The notes: generated by a model not told the origin, from the sequence alone. DNA of 64,000 nucleotides from Holtiella tumoricola (GCF_027857615.1 NZ_JAQIFT010000014.1:61170-125169); one strand, 5' to 3'; shown: positions 8,661 through 17,461, counted from the stretch's first letter. Program-made: numbers and translations.

Positions 8661-9761
8661 TTACCTCTTTATCAACATAATCGTTTCAAATCCATTATCT
8701 ATATTCAAAATAAGCTTACCACCAACGCCTAGCGTTCGTTCTTCTATTCCTATTAACCCTAAACCTGATTTGATAGGCCCCTTTATAAAGCCATTATCCT
8801 TAAAACTTACTTTAATCAATTGATGTAATACTTCAATCTTCACTTCAAATTGATCCCCATTAGAGTATTTCATAAAATTAGTTAAAGTTTCTTTTAAGTT
8901 TTCTTGTATAACAAACCATATATCTAAGCTAATTCTTTCTAAATCCCCTTTATAAATAAGTTCACTTACTATGCCAGATTTTTCTCTAAATCCTTCTAGT
9001 ATCCCTTTAACCTGACTTAATCCGCTTTCACTTGCCGCTGGTTTTAATTCTTTAAGAGTATAACGTACTTCTTCCATTCCTCCTCTTAAACTTTCTATGA
9101 CTCGTGTCATAAGCTCTAAGCCTTTGGCTTGGTCTTTAATTATAATCAACTTAATCGCTTCTAGCTGCATAACATTTCCTGCTAAGAGATGCCCTATTTT
9201 ATCATGCAACTTCTGTGCTAGCTGATTACGTTCAGACACCTTTGTAATATAAGTTGTTTGTTTCTTTTCTTGCTTACTAGCCTCTACTGCATGTCCTAAA
9301 GAACTTATCTGTCCCATAAGTATGGTTCTTTGCTTATTAAATGTCTCTAGCTTACTCCTATCCCAGTAATGACAGATCTCAGATATCGTTAGTACACTAT
9401 ATATAAACCAATTAACCAGTATATGTTGTATATTAATGAATCCTATACCTAAAATTCCAACTAATAGAATTACCTTCTCCATAGGACTGCTTATATCACA
9501 CCAATAGGCTAATAATACTAAAATTAATAGAATCATAAAAATCGGATATTGTCCTATGACTAATACACTTAAATAGGCCATATCTACACTTAATAAAATC
9601 TTTTTAACTGCTATAGTATGTACAACTTGGCTAGACAAATAAATAATAAGATGTACGGACAACAATAATATAACTTGCTCAATAGACAATTGTCCACCTA
9701 ACACGTTTTGTCCACAAAACAATACAGCTAGCCCCTGTAAGAAGAATTCTCTTCCTTTCAT
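8661..9761 (-). CDS. Sensor histidine kinase, HisKA_3 type (LnrJ-like)
   Basis: This 366-residue kinase has four or five membrane helices within residues 5-135 and almost no extracellular domain. That marks it as an intramembrane sensor of the kind paired with ABC exporters. The dimerisation helix carries His186 in QKLHDKIGHLL. The ATPase region has FMKYSNG for the N box and GLGLIGIEER for the G box. AAGGAGG lies 6 bases before the ATG. It starts the operon with the response regulator. Confidence 0.9.
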   Translation of the reverse strand: MKGREFFLQGLAVLFCGQNVLGGQLSIEQVILLLSVHLIIYLSSQVVHTIAVKKILLSVDMAYLSVLVIGQYPIFMILLILVLLAYWCDISSPMEKVILLVGILGIGFINIQHILVNWFIYSVLTISEICHYWDRSKLETFNKQRTILMGQISSLGHAVEASKQEKKQTTYITKVSERNQLAQKLHDKIGHLLAGNVMQLEAIKLIIIKDQAKGLELMTRVIESLRGGMEEVRYTLKELKPAASESGLSQVKGILEGFREKSGIVSELIYKGDLERISLDIWFVIQENLKETLTNFMKYSNGDQFEVKIEVLHQLIKVSFKDNGFIKGPIKSGLGLIGIEERTLGVGGKLILNIDNGFETIMLIKR

Positions 9762-9787
9762 TCTAGCCTCCTTAAGTAATAAAAATA

Positions 9788-9824
9788 GGAGTTACCACAA
9801 AACAATTGCTTTATGATAACTCCT
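9788..9824 (-). terminator. Terminator after recR
   Basis: The arms AGGAGTTA and TAACTCCT are separated by about 20 bases. On the minus strand they are followed by ATTTTTATT, directly downstream of recR. Confidence 0.6.
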
Positions 9825-9832
9825 GATGTTTT

Positions 9833-10435
9833 CTATATTTCGCGTCTTCCTTGTAAAGCACGTGATAAAGTAACTTCATCTACATACTCTAAGTCCCCAC
9901 CTACTGGTACACCATGTGCAATACGTGTTGTCTTGATACCCAGCGGTTTAAGAAGCTTACTCACATACATAGCTGTTGCTTCTCCCTCAATATTAGGGTT
10001 AGTAGCAATAATTACTTCTTCAATTTGCTCTTTTTGTATACGCTCAAGTAATTCTTTAATTTTAATATCACTTGGCCCTACTCCCATCATAGGAGAAATC
10101 GCTCCATGAAGAATGTGATAAAGGCCTTTGAACTCTTTTGTACGCTCATAAGCAGCCATATCTCTTGAGTCTTCAACAACCATAATTTGATGTTGATTAC
10201 GCGCATCATCTTTACAGATTGGGCATAACTTATCATCTGTGATTGTACAACAGCGCTCACAATAACTAATGTGTTCTCTTGCATCAATAATAGTATGCGC
10301 TAATTGTTGCACCTTATCTTTTGGCAGACTAATGATATGAAAAGCTAGCCTTTGAGCTGACTTGGCTCCTATACCTGGTAGCCTTGATAACTCTTCTATA
10401 AGAGATATCATTTTGTTGCCATAGTAGCCATTCAC
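9833..10435 (-). CDS. recR: Recombination mediator protein RecR
   Basis: The length of 200 residues is standard. It shows the helix-hairpin-helix start (LSRLPGIGAKSAQRLAFH), the zinc site CERCCTITDDKLCPIC, the Toprim motif VVEDSRDMAAYE and a C-terminal Walker-B-like end. RecR works with RecO and RecF to load RecA at single-stranded gaps. The first base of its ATG is the last base of the ybaB stop, so the genes are coupled, as in the conserved dnaX-ybaB-recR operon. Confidence 0.97.
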   Translation of the reverse strand: MNGYYGNKMISLIEELSRLPGIGAKSAQRLAFHIISLPKDKVQQLAHTIIDAREHISYCERCCTITDDKLCPICKDDARNQHQIMVVEDSRDMAAYERTKEFKGLYHILHGAISPMMGVGPSDIKIKELLERIQKEQIEEVIIATNPNIEGEATAMYVSKLLKPLGIKTTRIAHGVPVGGDLEYVDEVTLSRALQGRREI

Positions 10436-10773
10436 TAGAATAAGCCTCCTGTTGGCATACCACCTGTTAATTTGCCCATTTCTTTTTGACTAAGTTCTTC
10501 AGCTTGGCGAATTGCTTCATTAACAGCTGCAAGTACTAAGTCTTCTAATGTTTCAATATCATCTGCATCTACCACTTCTGGTTTGATTGTAATAGATTTA
10601 ACTTCCTTGTTACCAGTAGCAACAACTTCTACCATTCCACCACCAACTGTAGCAGTTACTTCCATTTCACCAATTTTAGCTTGTGCTTCTTCCATTTGTT
10701 TTTGCATTTTTTGTGCTTGTTTCATAAGTTGTTGCATATTAGGCATTCCGCCACCAAATCCTTGTCTTGCCAT
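10435..10773 (-). CDS. ybaB: YbaB/EbfC family nucleoid-associated protein
   Basis: This 112-residue protein has the family pattern of a Gly/Met-rich start (GFGGGMPNMQQLMKQAQKMQ), a Gln/Glu-rich helix and a beta-hairpin with GGGMVEV and GNKEVKSI. YbaB binds DNA as a dimer and lies between dnaX and recR in most bacteria, as here. The AGGAGG site is 6 bases before the ATG. Confidence 0.95.
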   Translation of the reverse strand: MARQGFGGGMPNMQQLMKQAQKMQKQMEEAQAKIGEMEVTATVGGGMVEVVATGNKEVKSITIKPEVVDADDIETLEDLVLAAVNEAIRQAEELSQKEMGKLTGGMPTGGLF

Positions 10774-10785
10774 TGTGTAATCCTC

Positions 10786-12393
10786 CTAATTTATAGTTTC
10801 TATTTTATAATTTATTTTTGAATAAATATCTCTAAGTGTACCACTAATCGATTGTGTTACATCGTTTTGTGGCATTTTAGTTCCATGTGTTTCTTTAACT
10901 TTAGATTCATAGTGTTTCACATCAATCGGTACAACCTTAACTTCTTTTTGCATCGTTTGGTTAATAAGTTTACGTACTTCTTCTATATGTGAATTAATAC
11001 TAGGCTCCATATTTACACCATGTACAATATAGAAAGTATCTCCCTCTATAAGTCCTGGAGAAGTTGATTTGAACACAAGCTTAGCTGCTGTTCCTAGCTT
11101 CTCTTTGATACCATCCCACTTCCCTACAAGTGCCTTAATATCTTCTGGCACAGCTTCTGGAAGTCTCGTTGGCACAATTTCCTTTTCTGGTTCTTTAGGT
11201 GCTGCTTGATGAACAACTTGAACTGGTTCACGTGCTTCTAGTTTTTCAAGTTTTGCCTGAAGTGCTAAGAGCTTCTCTTCTAGTCCATTAGAGGATTCAT
11301 CTACTACCGCTTCACTTAACCTAAGTACTGTAACTTCTAATAAAATACGTTGATTCGAAGCTATTTTCATCTCTGAATCTAACTCTGAAAACACTTTGAT
11401 ATATTGCATCAATGCATGAACATCTATTCCACTTGCCTGTTCATTAAGTCGTGCAATATACTCCTTGCTATAGTCTAACACACTCGTATCACCCTGTGTA
11501 GTCTTTACAACCAATAAATTGCGCGCATGTCCTAGAAGGTCAAGTGCAAACTGTCTAATGCTGCGTCCTTGCGTATTAACCTCTTGAACTACCTCAAGAG
11601 CCCTCTTACTATCATATGTGCTAAATGCATCAATCATATCAAATAAGTAATGTGTATCTACTGCTCCTACTAAATAAAGTACCTTATCTACAGTAATATG
11701 CTCATCAAAGTAGAAAGAAATACACTGTTCCAATATACTTAAGGCATCCCTCATACCACCATCTGCTAGACGTGCAATATAACTTAATGCTTCATCTTCA
11801 ATATCTATCTTTTCTTCTTCCATGTATTCATGTAAGGTCTCTTGGATAGAAGTAGCTGGAATACGCTTAAAATCAAAACGTTGACATCTAGATAATATGG
11901 TTACAGGAATCTTTTGAGGATCCGTTGTTGCTAAAATAAAGATGACATGAGCAGGTGGTTCTTCTAAGGTCTTTAATAAAGCATTGAATGCACCTGTAGA
12001 AAGCATATGTACCTCATCTATGATGTATACTTTATACTTTCCCACTGCAGGGCTATACTTAACCTCTTCATTGATCTCACGGATATTATCTACCCCGTTA
12101 TGAGATGCAGCATCTAGCTCTATAATGTTAATACTTGCACCATCTTCAATTTGTTTACATGCTTCACATGCCATACAAGCTGAACCATTATTAGGATTAG
12201 TACAGTTAACTGCTCTTGCAAAGATTTTAGCAATAGTCGTCTTCCCTGTTCCTCTACTTCCTGTAAAAAGATAGGCATGAGAAATACGACCTGTTTTTAT
12301 TTGGTTTTGTAATGTCCTTACAATATGTTCTTGTCCCACAACTTCATCAAATGTTCTAGGTCTATACTTTCTATATAGTGCTAAATAACTCAT
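10786..12393 (-). CDS. dnaX: DNA polymerase III subunits gamma/tau
   Basis: The 535-residue clamp-loader ATPase starts with the classical SYLALYRKYRPRTFDEVVGQ. It has Walker A GSRGTGKTT, a four-cysteine zinc module (CTNP-ACMACEAC), DEVHMLS Walker B and an SRC arginine-finger motif. A coiled, charged linker follows (LQAKLEKLEAREP) before a tau-like C-terminal domain. It loads the sliding clamp and binds the replicase. The downstream ybaB and recR genes are spaced by 12 bases and overlap by 1 base. No A-rich slippery site that would make a short gamma form stood out. Confidence 0.97.
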   Translation of the reverse strand: MSYLALYRKYRPRTFDEVVGQEHIVRTLQNQIKTGRISHAYLFTGSRGTGKTTIAKIFARAVNCTNPNNGSACMACEACKQIEDGASINIIELDAASHNGVDNIREINEEVKYSPAVGKYKVYIIDEVHMLSTGAFNALLKTLEEPPAHVIFILATTDPQKIPVTILSRCQRFDFKRIPATSIQETLHEYMEEEKIDIEDEALSYIARLADGGMRDALSILEQCISFYFDEHITVDKVLYLVGAVDTHYLFDMIDAFSTYDSKRALEVVQEVNTQGRSIRQFALDLLGHARNLLVVKTTQGDTSVLDYSKEYIARLNEQASGIDVHALMQYIKVFSELDSEMKIASNQRILLEVTVLRLSEAVVDESSNGLEEKLLALQAKLEKLEAREPVQVVHQAAPKEPEKEIVPTRLPEAVPEDIKALVGKWDGIKEKLGTAAKLVFKSTSPGLIEGDTFYIVHGVNMEPSINSHIEEVRKLINQTMQKEVKVVPIDVKHYESKVKETHGTKMPQNDVTQSISGTLRDIYSKINYKIETIN

Positions 12394-12448
12394 AGCCTAT
12401 TCCTTTCTCATTTTGGTATGATTTTCTTTCTATATTATACCACAAAAT

Positions 12449-12808
12449 CTATTTTCTAAGTGTCTCTTCGTAAGCTTCTTGTTTAAATCCTACAAGGACT
12501 TTATCATCTGTTACTAAGATAGGACGTTTAATAAGCATGCCATTAGAGCTTAAAAGTTCTACTGCTTCATCTATAGAAAAACTTCCTACTTTATCTTTTA
12601 AATTCATTTCTTTATAAAGTTTGCCTGATGTATTGAAAAACTTTTTAACTTCTAGTCCACTTTTTTCAATCCATGCTTTCAGCTCTTCTTTTGTTGGTAC
12701 CTCTTCAACGATATGTCTATCTTGAAATTCTACTCCTGTATCTTTTAAACAGTTTAATGCTTTTTTACATGTAGTACATTTTGGATATTGTACGAATAAA
12801 TTACTCAT
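12449..12808 (-). CDS. ArsC/Spx-family thioredoxin-fold protein
   Basis: At 119 residues it starts MSNLFVQYPKCTTCKKALNCL, with a CxxC at residues 11-14. It continues with the family's FxxRxI-like FQDRHIVEEVPTKEEL and the conserved KRPILVTDDKVLVGF near the C terminus. This is the Spx/MgsR/arsenate-reductase-like (YffB) group. True Spx regulators and small reductases cannot be separated by eye. There is no arsenic gene nearby, so arsenate reduction is not implied. Confidence 0.8.
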   Translation of the reverse strand: MSNLFVQYPKCTTCKKALNCLKDTGVEFQDRHIVEEVPTKEELKAWIEKSGLEVKKFFNTSGKLYKEMNLKDKVGSFSIDEAVELLSSNGMLIKRPILVTDDKVLVGFKQEAYEETLRK

Positions 12809-12918
12809 CTAAAACACTCCTTATCTTTTGATTTATTTTGTCCCCTCTTCTTGCCTCAATGTATATACTGATATAGAACAAATTCTTTATGTCTTAATTT
12901 TTTTAATGAGGTGAAATA

Positions 12919-13203
12919 ATGTCCTATATCATATCTCCTTCAATGATTAACTACGTATTTGTAAATGATTTAATTGAAATCCAACTAGAGGAGCCTCCTA
13001 ATAACAGAAAATGGGAACTTGATCTCCCTCGTGGCTTCCAAACTATAAAAGGTAGTTATAACCCCAATGGCTATACATTAATTAGAAAATGGGTTATACA
13101 ACCTCTTGTTCCTGGTGAATTCACCATCTATTGCTACTATCGCCAGCTTTGTTGTGGTAACCCTATCGTAGAAACAAGGGCCTATAGAATTATTGTTCAA
13201 TAG
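12919..13203 (+). CDS. Chagasin-like (I42) immunoglobulin-fold protein, divergent
   Basis: The 94-residue product has no signal peptide. It reads as one beta-sandwich domain with NDLIEIQLEEPPNNRKWELDL, a central GYTLIRKWVIQPL and VPGEFTIYCYY before the end. The order resembles chagasin-type cysteine protease inhibitors, and the clear chagasin domain encoded at 16.2 kb has the same strand order. The three inhibitory loops are degenerate here: EPPNNRKW replaces the usual NPTTGY, and no GxGG is seen. It may be a relative with another role. GAGGTGA lies 6 bases before the ATG. Confidence 0.5.
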   Translation: MSYIISPSMINYVFVNDLIEIQLEEPPNNRKWELDLPRGFQTIKGSYNPNGYTLIRKWVIQPLVPGEFTIYCYYRQLCCGNPIVETRAYRIIVQ

Positions 13204-13220
13204 TATATTATACACAAAGT

Positions 13221-13251
13221 GGCTCCTGAAAGATTATATCCTTCAGGAGCC
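13221..13251. terminator. Bidirectional terminator between the chagasin-like gene and SRP RNA
   Basis: Perfect arms GGCTCCTGAA and its complement (mismatch-free over at least nine pairs) are followed by TATTTATA on the plus strand. SRP RNA converges from the other side. Confidence 0.65.
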
Positions 13252-13283
13252 TATTTATATACGTTATTATATGCTTTTTAAAT

Positions 13284-13548
13284 CCGTGCACTCAGCTTCG
13301 ACATTAGCCCATAAGCGTGACCCTAGTAGTTAACTCCGACTAGGCACTCTCACGGCACATAGAGCGTGCTCCCTTAGTGCTGCTTCCTTCCGGACCTGAC
13401 ACGATTCAAGAGTGCCTATTGCGTAAGACCTAATCATCAACATCACTTGCTAAGGGCAGACCCTACAAGATACTGCCTCGGCTAGAGCATCACCCCTGCT
13501 ACAGCGGGTTGCAGGTACAGGGCACCGCTATTTCCCCGGCTAGCACGG
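13284..13548 (-). ncRNA. ffs: Signal recognition particle RNA (long, Alu-containing form)
   Basis: On the minus strand the invariant apical loop GTCCGGAAGGAAGCAGC is present (around 13380-13400). The 5' portion carries the Gram-positive Alu-type sequences GCCGGGG and GGTGCCCTGTACCTGCAA. Terminal CCGTGC and GCACGG pair to close the molecule at about 265 nt, like B. subtilis scRNA. It acts with Ffh to target membrane proteins. Its place between tadA and dnaX is the conserved Firmicute order. The ends are estimated from the closing helix. Confidence 0.95.
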
Positions 13549-13556
13549 AAAATGGT

Positions 13557-13610
13557 TGACATATGAAAATGTCATGTAAATAGTATAACGACTTTATGGC
13601 ACTCTGTCAA
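13557..13610 (-). promoter_or_regulatory. SRP RNA promoter and 5' leader hairpin
   Basis: On the minus strand a perfect -35 TTGACA (13605-13610) and -10 TATACT (13582-13587) are 17 bases apart. Transcription should start near 13575, about 27 bases before the mature 5' end. The leader contains the hairpin TGACAT-TTTCAT-ATGTCA (13557-13574), a plausible processing signal. Confidence 0.75.
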
Positions 13611-13616
13611 TGCCTG

Positions 13617-14057
13617 TTATTCTCCTAAAACTTGTAAAAAGCGTGCATAGTGATCTTTTGCAATAACTTTAAATAATTCAATTGTACATTTAACAGCTGT
13701 TCCTGCATCAAAGTTTGCTTCATGTGCATGGAAAATAGCAGAAGTCATAATTTGTCCTGTTGGAGTAAGTACATATTTTACTGTTGGATACTCAAAGTGG
13801 ATTTGATTAATTACTTTAAGCATTTCTTCTCTTTTTTCTTCTGGCACTTCAGCTACAATAAGAGATTGCATAGTCACATAGATTGAATCATCTATAATAA
13901 ACATGAATTGTTTTTTATCGTCTTCTCTCACTGGGTACATACTTCTAAAGAGTATAGCATGTTCCTTTTCTTCTTCCTTAAACATATTTACGCCATCTGT
14001 TTCGATAAGAAAATCTCTGAAGATTCTCGCCTTTTTATGTTTTGCTGTAACGTTCAT
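13617..14057 (-). CDS. YbjN-like domain protein, function unknown
   Basis: The product has 146 residues from the preferred start. An ATG five codons upstream (14072) overlaps the GGGGGA ribosome site, which stands 7 bases before the ATG at 14057. The sequence alternates strands and helices (FMFIIDDSIYVTMQSLIVAEVPEEKREEMLKVINQIH) in a pattern resembling YbjN/T3SS-chaperone-like domains. There is no signal or membrane segment. It sits between the SRP RNA promoter and tadA and is probably expressed alone or with tadA. Confidence 0.5.
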   Translation of the reverse strand: MNVTAKHKKARIFRDFLIETDGVNMFKEEEKEHAILFRSMYPVREDDKKQFMFIIDDSIYVTMQSLIVAEVPEEKREEMLKVINQIHFEYPTVKYVLTPTGQIMTSAIFHAHEANFDAGTAVKCTIELFKVIAKDHYARFLQVLGE

Positions 14058-14125
14058 TGAAGTTTCCCCCATTTCTTTTTTTCGGACTACCCTTATATTA
14101 TATCATTGATTAAACAACTCTCCAA

Positions 14126-14584
14126 TTACTTTTTTTGACGCATTTTTTTGAAGTATTCTTTTAAAATTGCTGCACTCTCTTCCGTACATACGTCACGTAT
14201 AACTTCACATCGGTGATTCAGCTCTTCTAATTGTAAAATATTAAGTACAGAGCCTCCAAAACCAGCTTTAGGGCTACTTGCTCCATATACCACTTTGGGG
14301 ATACGTGCTTGTACAATAGCTCCTGCACACATTGGACAAGGCTCTAATGTAATATAAATAGTACACTCCTCTAAACGCCAATCCCCTATATATTTACAAG
14401 CTTCATCAATGGCCAGTATTTCTGCATGTGCCAGGCTATTTTTATCTGTATTTCTTCTATTACAAGCTCTAGCAATAACTTCACCATTATGTACAATAAC
14501 TGCACCTATTGGCGTTTCATCAAGCACATAAGCTTTATTTGCCTCCTCTAATGCTATCTGCATATATTGAATATGTTCTTCCAT
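14126..14584 (-). CDS. tadA: tRNA-specific adenosine deaminase TadA
   Basis: This 152-residue deaminase has the zinc motif HAE (53-55) and PCPMCAGA (Cys83, Cys86), with TPIGAVIV and the family RNxxxDPTAHAE region as RNTDKNSLAHAE. It converts A34 to inosine in tRNA-Arg(ACG), letting it read CGU, CGC and CGA. Adjacency to SRP RNA and dnaX supports TadA over a cytidine deaminase. Confidence 0.93.
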   Translation of the reverse strand: MEEHIQYMQIALEEANKAYVLDETPIGAVIVHNGEVIARACNRRNTDKNSLAHAEILAIDEACKYIGDWRLEECTIYITLEPCPMCAGAIVQARIPKVVYGASSPKAGFGGSVLNILQLEELNHRCEVIRDVCTEESAAILKEYFKKMRQKK

Positions 14585-14694
14585 TTCATTACCTACCTCA
14601 CCATTTCTTTGCCTCTATTGTAGATAAAAATGTATATTTTGTATAGTCCTGCATATGCTAACTACATTATTTCTAAAAACTGGGTGGTTAAACA

Positions 14695-16122
14695 ATGAAA
14701 CTAACTTCGAATTTACAAGAAAATTTACATGCGCTCCACAAAATTTTACCTGTTGGTAAATCTTTTGACCTTCTAGAGAAGGTCCTTTATATTCATGGTC
14801 GTACCTTTTATCTTTACTTTCTAGACGGTTTTGCTAAAGATACAAACTTAGAATATATACGTCGTGATATCTATGCCCTACCAAAAGAAGAACTAGACAA
14901 AGTGCATTCAGCAGAAGAGCTCATTCGCTTAGGTATTAGTTCTATAGAAGTCTCTACTGAAACAGATATAGATGAAATGGTTAAGGCTCTCCTTGCTGGA
15001 CAAACTATCTTACTCTTTGACAACTCCAGTTCTGCTGCAATCATCGACTTACGTACTTATCCTACTCGTGGCATTAATGAACCTGAAAAAGAAAAGACTA
15101 TTCGCGGTGCTCGAGATGGGTTTGTTGAAACAATCGTATTTAATACTGCACTTATTAGACGTCGTATTAGAGATCCGCATCTTATTTTTGAAATGATGAA
15201 TATTGGTCAGGTCTCTAATACAGATGTAGCTATTGGCTATCTTAGCAATAAAGTAGACAAAAAGCTCCTAAAAAAAGTTAAAGATACACTTAATCAATTG
15301 CACGTTAACGCACTCACAATGGGTGATCAAACGCTTATTGAAAGTATTAATGAAGAAAAGTGGTTTAATCCTTTTCCTAAGGCACGTTACACGGAGCGTC
15401 CTGATGTGGCCGCTGCACAAGTAACTGAGGGAAAAATTGTTATCTTAGTAGATAACTCACCAACTGCAATCATTGTCCCTACAGGTATCTTCGACTTCTT
15501 ACAAGATGCAGATGACTACTATGTACCTGTTATTACTGGTAATTATCTACGCTTTGTACGTCATATCATTTTCCTTGTGAATCTATTTTTGACACCTGTA
15601 TATGTCCTTATTGTACGTTATGAATCTATGATTCCATCATCGCTCTCCTTCTTACTGCCAGATGACCCACTAAATGTAGCGCTCTTTATTCAGTTCTTAG
15701 CTCTAGAGTTCGCTGTAGATGGGCTTAAAATAGCTTCACTTAATACACCTAGCTCATTAGGTACTTCATTATCTGTTATCGGTGGTCTTATTTTAGGTGA
15801 ATATGCTGTTAAAACAGGTTGGGTTGTACCTCATACTATTTTCTATATGGCAATTGTAGCACTTTCTAGCTTTACTCAACCTAGCATTGAACTGAGCTAT
15901 GGTATAAAAATGATGCGTATGATTATGCTCCTTGGAGCTGGATTATTTGGTATATGGGGATTTGCTATTGCTGTTGTATTAGATATTATTCTTCTTCTAA
16001 CAACAAAGACTTTTACTGGCGAACCATACCTTTATCCACTTATTCCATTTAACTGGTCTGCCCTTCGTACCTTAATCTTTAGAACAAAAGTTCAAACTAA
16101 ACAATCTGCAAATAAACATTAA
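14695..16122 (+). CDS. GerA/SpoVAF-family spore germination membrane protein
   Basis: The 475-residue protein has a soluble N-terminal region of about 280 residues with the family-typical RDGFVETIVFNTALIRRRIRD and NPFPKARYTERPDV. Five membrane helices follow from about residue 290. The early SFDLLEKVLYIHGR and absence of adjacent gerB/gerC subunit genes recall SpoVAF, the GerA-like member encoded apart from receptor operons. GerAA and SpoVAF cannot be separated with certainty by eye. It implies a sporulating host. Only a weak GGTGG ribosome site precedes the ATG. Confidence 0.85.
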   Translation: MKLTSNLQENLHALHKILPVGKSFDLLEKVLYIHGRTFYLYFLDGFAKDTNLEYIRRDIYALPKEELDKVHSAEELIRLGISSIEVSTETDIDEMVKALLAGQTILLFDNSSSAAIIDLRTYPTRGINEPEKEKTIRGARDGFVETIVFNTALIRRRIRDPHLIFEMMNIGQVSNTDVAIGYLSNKVDKKLLKKVKDTLNQLHVNALTMGDQTLIESINEEKWFNPFPKARYTERPDVAAAQVTEGKIVILVDNSPTAIIVPTGIFDFLQDADDYYVPVITGNYLRFVRHIIFLVNLFLTPVYVLIVRYESMIPSSLSFLLPDDPLNVALFIQFLALEFAVDGLKIASLNTPSSLGTSLSVIGGLILGEYAVKTGWVVPHTIFYMAIVALSSFTQPSIELSYGIKMMRMIMLLGAGLFGIWGFAIAVVLDIILLLTTKTFTGEPYLYPLIPFNWSALRTLIFRTKVQTKQSANKH

Positions 16123-16196
16123 TATGAGATATCTATGATTACATTCCTTCAAGTGTTATACTATAAAAGAAGTTAATATTTGAAGGAGTGTGTATC

Positions 16197-16997
16197 ATGC
16201 CAAAATTAAAATTAACTCATTTAGTCCTCATTGCTCTAGTAAGTTGCAGTTCTTATGTCTATGCTAATGATACGCCTAAAGAGTTTGTAACAATCCTCTT
16301 AGATGGACAAGTAGATACTAAAGTTATTGCCAGTGATAATACAACTTATTTCCCTATTAGACTAATCAATAATTCACTAGGCTATACCCTTACTTGGGAT
16401 GCTTCTACAAAATCTGTCTTACTAGAAAATAATCAAAACAAAATATCTATAACTGCAGGAAAATCGAATTACATATTAAATAATATAACGCATCAACTTC
16501 CAAAACCTATAAAACTTATAGAAAATATACTTTATGCACCTCAAGAGTTCTTTGAACTTGCTTTTAATATCAAACCTACTCATGTGCAAAATAGTATTGA
16601 GCTTGTACCATCTACACCAGAACCTACAACGCCAGAAGAACTGTTAGAAACACCTCTACCACCAGATAAGGAAACACCATCTACATCAGCCGAAGATCGT
16701 GTTCTTCCTCTTTTTGAAGGCACTAATACCTATAATGTTGGTCAAAAGCTTACTATCAAACTTGCAGAGAATCCTTCTACTGGCTACAAATGGCAAGTAA
16801 CCTTCCCTGAAGGTATTACTATCCTAGAAGATTATTTTACGCCTAGTGGAACAAACTTACCTGGTGAAGGCGGAGAACATACTTGGATTATACGTGCAAA
16901 TGCTGTTGATACATATGTCATTGAATTTAAAAAAGCCCGTCCTACCGAACCAGATAATGTCATTGATACTAAAGTATTTAAACTTAAAACCAAATAA
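16197..16997 (+). CDS. Secreted copper-amine-oxidase-N domain plus chagasin (I42) inhibitor
   Basis: The start at ATG 16197 is 8 bases after GAAGGAG. A GTG at 16188 overlaps that site and is rejected. The 266-residue protein has a signal peptide (about 1-23). A stalk-type domain resembling the copper amine oxidase N-terminal fold follows (TTYFPIRLINNSLGYTLTWD), then a Pro/Thr/Glu linker. The C-terminal chagasin domain has all three inhibitory loops: NPSTGYKW, GEGGEH and ARPTEP. Chagasins block papain-type cysteine proteases. This one probably works at the cell surface against self or foreign proteases. A smaller relative is encoded at 12.9 kb. Confidence 0.8.
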   Translation: MPKLKLTHLVLIALVSCSSYVYANDTPKEFVTILLDGQVDTKVIASDNTTYFPIRLINNSLGYTLTWDASTKSVLLENNQNKISITAGKSNYILNNITHQLPKPIKLIENILYAPQEFFELAFNIKPTHVQNSIELVPSTPEPTTPEELLETPLPPDKETPSTSAEDRVLPLFEGTNTYNVGQKLTIKLAENPSTGYKWQVTFPEGITILEDYFTPSGTNLPGEGGEHTWIIRANAVDTYVIEFKKARPTEPDNVIDTKVFKLKTK

Positions 16998-17030
16998 AAA
17001 AGAGGTGAATATATTCACCTCTTTTTTTAT
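16998..17030. terminator. Bidirectional terminator between convergent genes
   Basis: AAAAAAGAGGTGAAT pairs with ATTCACCTCTTTTTTT, giving T runs on both strands between the chagasin gene and the convergent Met-rich protein gene. Confidence 0.85.
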
Positions 17031-17461
17031 TCCATAATAATAGCTTCATTATTCATATCATCTGACATACCCATGTCGCCACCCATATTCATGCCATCTT
17101 CTATGTTCATCCCATTATCCATACTTTGATTTGATCCACCAAAACTTCCAATGAATGTAATAGATACAAGTGCAATGCAAGTAACGCCTACCGCTACCCA
17201 GCTCCACCATTGTTTGTACCAAAGCTTGCCACCCTTTATTGCAACAAAAAGAAAGACTGGTAAAATTGTAATACCAATAATCATACCTTTCATGATCTCA
17301 CTCTTCTCTTGAAGAAGTGTTTGTCCTAATGATGGTATTGCAATAAATAAAGTAACAATAATAGGAATACTAATAAGGCAAATCCCTAATATAATAGAAC
17401 CTATTGAAAGCGTTGGCTTCTTTACTACATTCTCAACATTTTGTTTTGTTTCTAATTGCAT
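17027..17461 (-). CDS. Small membrane protein with methionine-rich tail
   Basis: The 144-residue product has three membrane helices (about 18-45, 58-75 and 85-108). An extracytoplasmic or cytoplasmic tail of about 35 residues follows with ten methionines among Asp, Asn and Gly (GMNMGGDMGMSDDMN). Met/Asp clusters occur in copper-handling proteins, but no copper genes lie nearby, so metal binding is only a possibility. GGGGG precedes the ATG. I do not recognise a family. Confidence 0.65.
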   Translation of the reverse strand: MQLETKQNVENVVKKPTLSIGSIILGICLISIPIIVTLFIAIPSLGQTLLQEKSEIMKGMIIGITILPVFLFVAIKGGKLWYKQWWSWVAVGVTCIALVSITFIGSFGGSNQSMDNGMNIEDGMNMGGDMGMSDDMNNEAIIME

